Part shown: positions 5,717 to 7,377 of the stretch, piece by piece
Layout of the letters: the number at the start of each line of letters is the position of its first letter
How positions within the stretch are numbered: position 1 is the stretch's first letter
From: an uncultured Eubacterium sp.
GTDB lineage: Bacteria > Bacillota > Clostridia > Lachnospirales > Lachnospiraceae
Direction of reading: 5' to 3'
DNA length: 7,377 bases
NCBI GenBank assembly: GCA_900545725.1
Contig: URAI01000110.1
Coordinates: 1-7,377, forward strand
Program-made: the position numbers and the translations under genes
Notes under the pieces: generated by a model
The model's database searches: none
The model's input: only the letters and a program-made list of their open reading frames with translations
What the model was told of the DNA's origin: nothing

Positions 5717-7078
5717 ATGACGAAGAATATGACAGAGGGTTCACCGATGAAGCTGATTCTGGGATTTTCCATACCGATGCTGTTTGGTATGCTGTTCCAG
5801 CAGTTTTATAATCTGGTGGATACCATGATTGTAGGAAAAACGCTGGGCGTTGATGCGCTGGCAGGTGTCGGTGCAACAAGCAGTATTAACTTTATGATTA
5901 TTGGTTTCTGCATGGGCGTGTGTGGTGGATTTGCCATTCCCGTGGCACAGCAGTTTGGTGCGCAGAAATATGAACAGCTCAGGCGCTATGTATACAACGG
6001 CTATTTATTAAGCGTTGTGTTTTCGATTGTGCTGACGGCGCTTTCCGTCTTTTTCTGCCGGAATATTCTGACGGTAATGCGCACGCCGGAGAGCATTTAT
6101 GAATATGCGTATGCGTACATTGTCATTATTTTTGCCGGGATTCCGACCGTATTCTTATATAATATTGTATCGAGCATTATCCGTGCGCTGGGGGACAGCA
6201 AGACACCGGTCATCTTTCTGGTGTTTTCGGCAGTGTTAAATATTATTCTGGATTTTGTATTGATTCAGGGATTTAAAATCGGTGTCGCGGGAGCAGCTGT
6301 GGCAACCGATATTTCACAGCTTGTATCGGGTGTTGCCTGTCTGATTTATATGAATAAACGCTACGAGGTTTTAAAGCTTTCGGCAAAGGACCGCAGGGCG
6401 GGTAAACGGTATATGATTAATCTCTGCATGAACGGGATTCCAATGGGACTTCAGTATTCAATTACGGCAATCGGCAGTGTTATTTTGCAGACCGCCGTCA
6501 ATACGCTCGGTGCAACGTATGTAGCGGCGATGACCGCCGGCAGTAAGATTTTTACATTTACGTGCTGTCCGTTTGATGCGCTCGGTTCCACTATGGCAAC
6601 CTACGGCGGGCAGAATGTCGGTGCGGGCAAATTAAAGCGCCTTGGAAAAGGAATCCGTGCAGCAGGCATTATCGGTGCGGTTTACAGCGTGGGTGCGCTG
6701 ATACTGCTGTATTTCTTTGCCGATTACATCGCCCTGCTGTTTGTCGATGCAAATGAAGTGGAAATCATTCATCTGACATATCAGTTTATTTTATATAGTG
6801 CGCTGTTTTATATTCCACTGACCTTTGTCAATGTTGTGCGTTTCTGCATACAGGGTATGGGCTTTTCAGTATTTGCGATTCTTGCAGGCGTATTTGAAAT
6901 GGCGGCAAGAACCTTTGCTGCAGTCCTGCTTGTGCCGAAAACGGGCTACACCGGTGCATGTCTTGCCAATCCGTGTGCATGGATAGCCGCCGATATCTTT
7001 CTGATACCGGCATTTATTTACTGCTGTAAGCGGCTGGAAAAAAGCGCGCGCAAAGGCAGAACGGCGATGAGCGTGTAA
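5717..7078 (+). CDS. MATE-family multidrug/cation antiporter
   Basis: This is an integral membrane exporter of the multi antimicrobial extrusion family, which uses a Na+ or H+ gradient to expel drugs or metabolites. The 453-residue length and about twelve hydrophobic segments fit the family. The two homologous halves can be seen in the paired blocks GFSIPMLFGMLFQQFYNLVDTMIVG (from 16) and IPMGLQYSITAIGSVILQTAVNTLG (from 241). Further family signatures are RALGDSKTP (156-164), LDFVLI followed by GVAGAAVAT (178-197), GGQNVGAGK (297-305) and RFCIQGMG (375-382). The tail after the last helix is basic. The ATG follows a GGAGG at 5706-5710 with 6 nt spacing. It begins 46 bp after recQ on the same strand and ends 4 bp before a strong terminator, so it may be cotranscribed with recQ. 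Codon use is GC-richer than in nadABC, with about 5 of 45 Ile codons ATA. The substrate cannot be told from sequence. Confidence 0.93.
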   Translation: MTKNMTEGSPMKLILGFSIPMLFGMLFQQFYNLVDTMIVGKTLGVDALAGVGATSSINFMIIGFCMGVCGGFAIPVAQQFGAQKYEQLRRYVYNGYLLSVVFSIVLTALSVFFCRNILTVMRTPESIYEYAYAYIVIIFAGIPTVFLYNIVSSIIRALGDSKTPVIFLVFSAVLNIILDFVLIQGFKIGVAGAAVATDISQLVSGVACLIYMNKRYEVLKLSAKDRRAGKRYMINLCMNGIPMGLQYSITAIGSVILQTAVNTLGATYVAAMTAGSKIFTFTCCPFDALGSTMATYGGQNVGAGKLKRLGKGIRAAGIIGAVYSVGALILLYFFADYIALLFVDANEVEIIHLTYQFILYSALFYIPLTFVNVVRFCIQGMGFSVFAILAGVFEMAARTFAAVLLVPKTGYTGACLANPCAWIAADIFLIPAFIYCCKRLEKSARKGRTAMSV

Positions 7079-7082
7079 AAAG

Positions 7083-7125
7083 TATCTTCCTTACCGGGTA
7101 AAACCGGCAGGGAAGATATTTTTTT
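7083..7125 (+). terminator. Intrinsic terminator after the MATE gene
   Basis: A 15-bp stem (7083-7097 with 7104-7118), with one G-U pair, one A-C mismatch and a 6-nt loop, is followed by a run of seven T (7119-7125). It begins 4 bp after the MATE stop codon. It should end the HTH-recQ-MATE transcript. Confidence 0.92.
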
Positions 7126-7163
7126 CGCCTTTTTACATACATTTTAAAAAAATTTACGGATAT

Positions 7164-7185
7164 TTTACTATAATAAGGTAGTAAA
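7164..7185 (+). promoter_or_regulatory. Possible promoter -10 within an inverted repeat
   Basis: TATAAT at 7169-7174 overlaps an inverted repeat with TTTACTA and TAGTAAA arms spaced by 8 bp. No recognisable -35 is found at normal spacing. It could drive a rightward transcript through the structured region that follows; evidence is thin. Confidence 0.3.
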
Positions 7186-7237
7186 TTTTACAAAGTATGA
7201 GATAAAATAAGTGATATAAAAAGCGAAAACAAACAAC

Positions 7238-7377
7238 CCTGTTGGCAGATGAGAAATCGCCTGCGCGAGTTTCTCATCGCCACCTCGCAACAAGGTCGCT
7301 CGGAATGGAGGAAAGAATAAACAAGCCATAAACGTAAGCTTGTTCATACAGCAATTTGTGTTGCAGGCAGCACAAAT
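7238..7377 (+). ncRNA. Structured non-coding region with three hairpins (possible leader or small RNA)
   Basis: Three inverted repeats follow one another. The first pairs 7248-7260 with 7265-7278 around a 4-nt loop with one bulged G. It can be extended outward by GGC/GCC and by a TGTTG/CAACA pairing interrupted by an internal loop. The second pairs AACAAGC (7320-7326) with GCTTGTT (7338-7344). The third pairs 7354-7364 with 7367-7377, with one G-U pair, and ends at the last base of the window. GGAGG at 7307-7311 is not followed by a start codon in the usual range. No known riboswitch or T-box signature is recognised. It may be an intergenic repeat element instead of an RNA gene. Confidence 0.35.

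Noticed and set aside
7305..7331. Eight-codon open frame (MEERINKP) near the right edge
   Set aside because: Too short, and its start overlaps the GGAGG itself so it has no ribosome binding site of its own.

Overview
The window looks like a chromosomal segment from a low-GC anaerobic Firmicute, most likely a Lachnospiraceae-type Clostridia. This rests on codon usage, strong GGAGG-type ribosome binding sites, a nadA-nadB-nadC operon with a short L-aspartate oxidase, and a MATE transporter and RecQ of clostridial flavour. The family-level placement is inference; no rRNA or marker gene is present.

Left part, minus strand (46-3220): a complete de novo NAD biosynthesis operon in the order nadA, nadB, nadC. 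It converts L-aspartate and dihydroxyacetone phosphate, via iminoaspartate and quinolinate, to nicotinate mononucleotide. A near-consensus extended -10 promoter lies in front of nadA. Its -35 is embedded in a perfect 26-bp inverted repeat, which is very probably the operator of a niacin-responsive repressor of the NiaR (YrxA) type. A degenerate copy of the operator core sits between nadA and nadB. The first ~36 bases of the window are unusually GC-rich and may hold the start of another minus-strand gene.

Middle (3221-3635): a divergent intergenic region of about 400 bp. It is AT-rich and carries several small palindromes, plus a 10-bp direct repeat pair 41 bp apart just upstream of the rightward genes. 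I see no protein gene in it.

Right part, plus strand (3636-7078): a small XRE-type helix-turn-helix protein overlaps recQ by 8 nt, and recQ begins with GTG. A MATE-family multidrug exporter follows 46 bp after recQ, and a strong intrinsic terminator follows that. The last 250 bp hold no gene but contain three consecutive hairpins, possibly a structured leader or small RNA cut by the window edge.

The most notable observation is that recQ is a mosaic. Up to about codon 310 it uses AT-rich, ATA/AGA-rich codons like the HTH gene before it. From the helicase motif VI onward it switches abruptly to a GC-richer, ATT/ATC- and CGN-rich style that continues through the MATE gene. The reading frame and all RecQ domains are intact, so this is either a homologous recombination boundary between two related genomes or an assembly chimera joined at a conserved motif. 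I found no CRISPR array, tRNA, rRNA, transposase or integrase.
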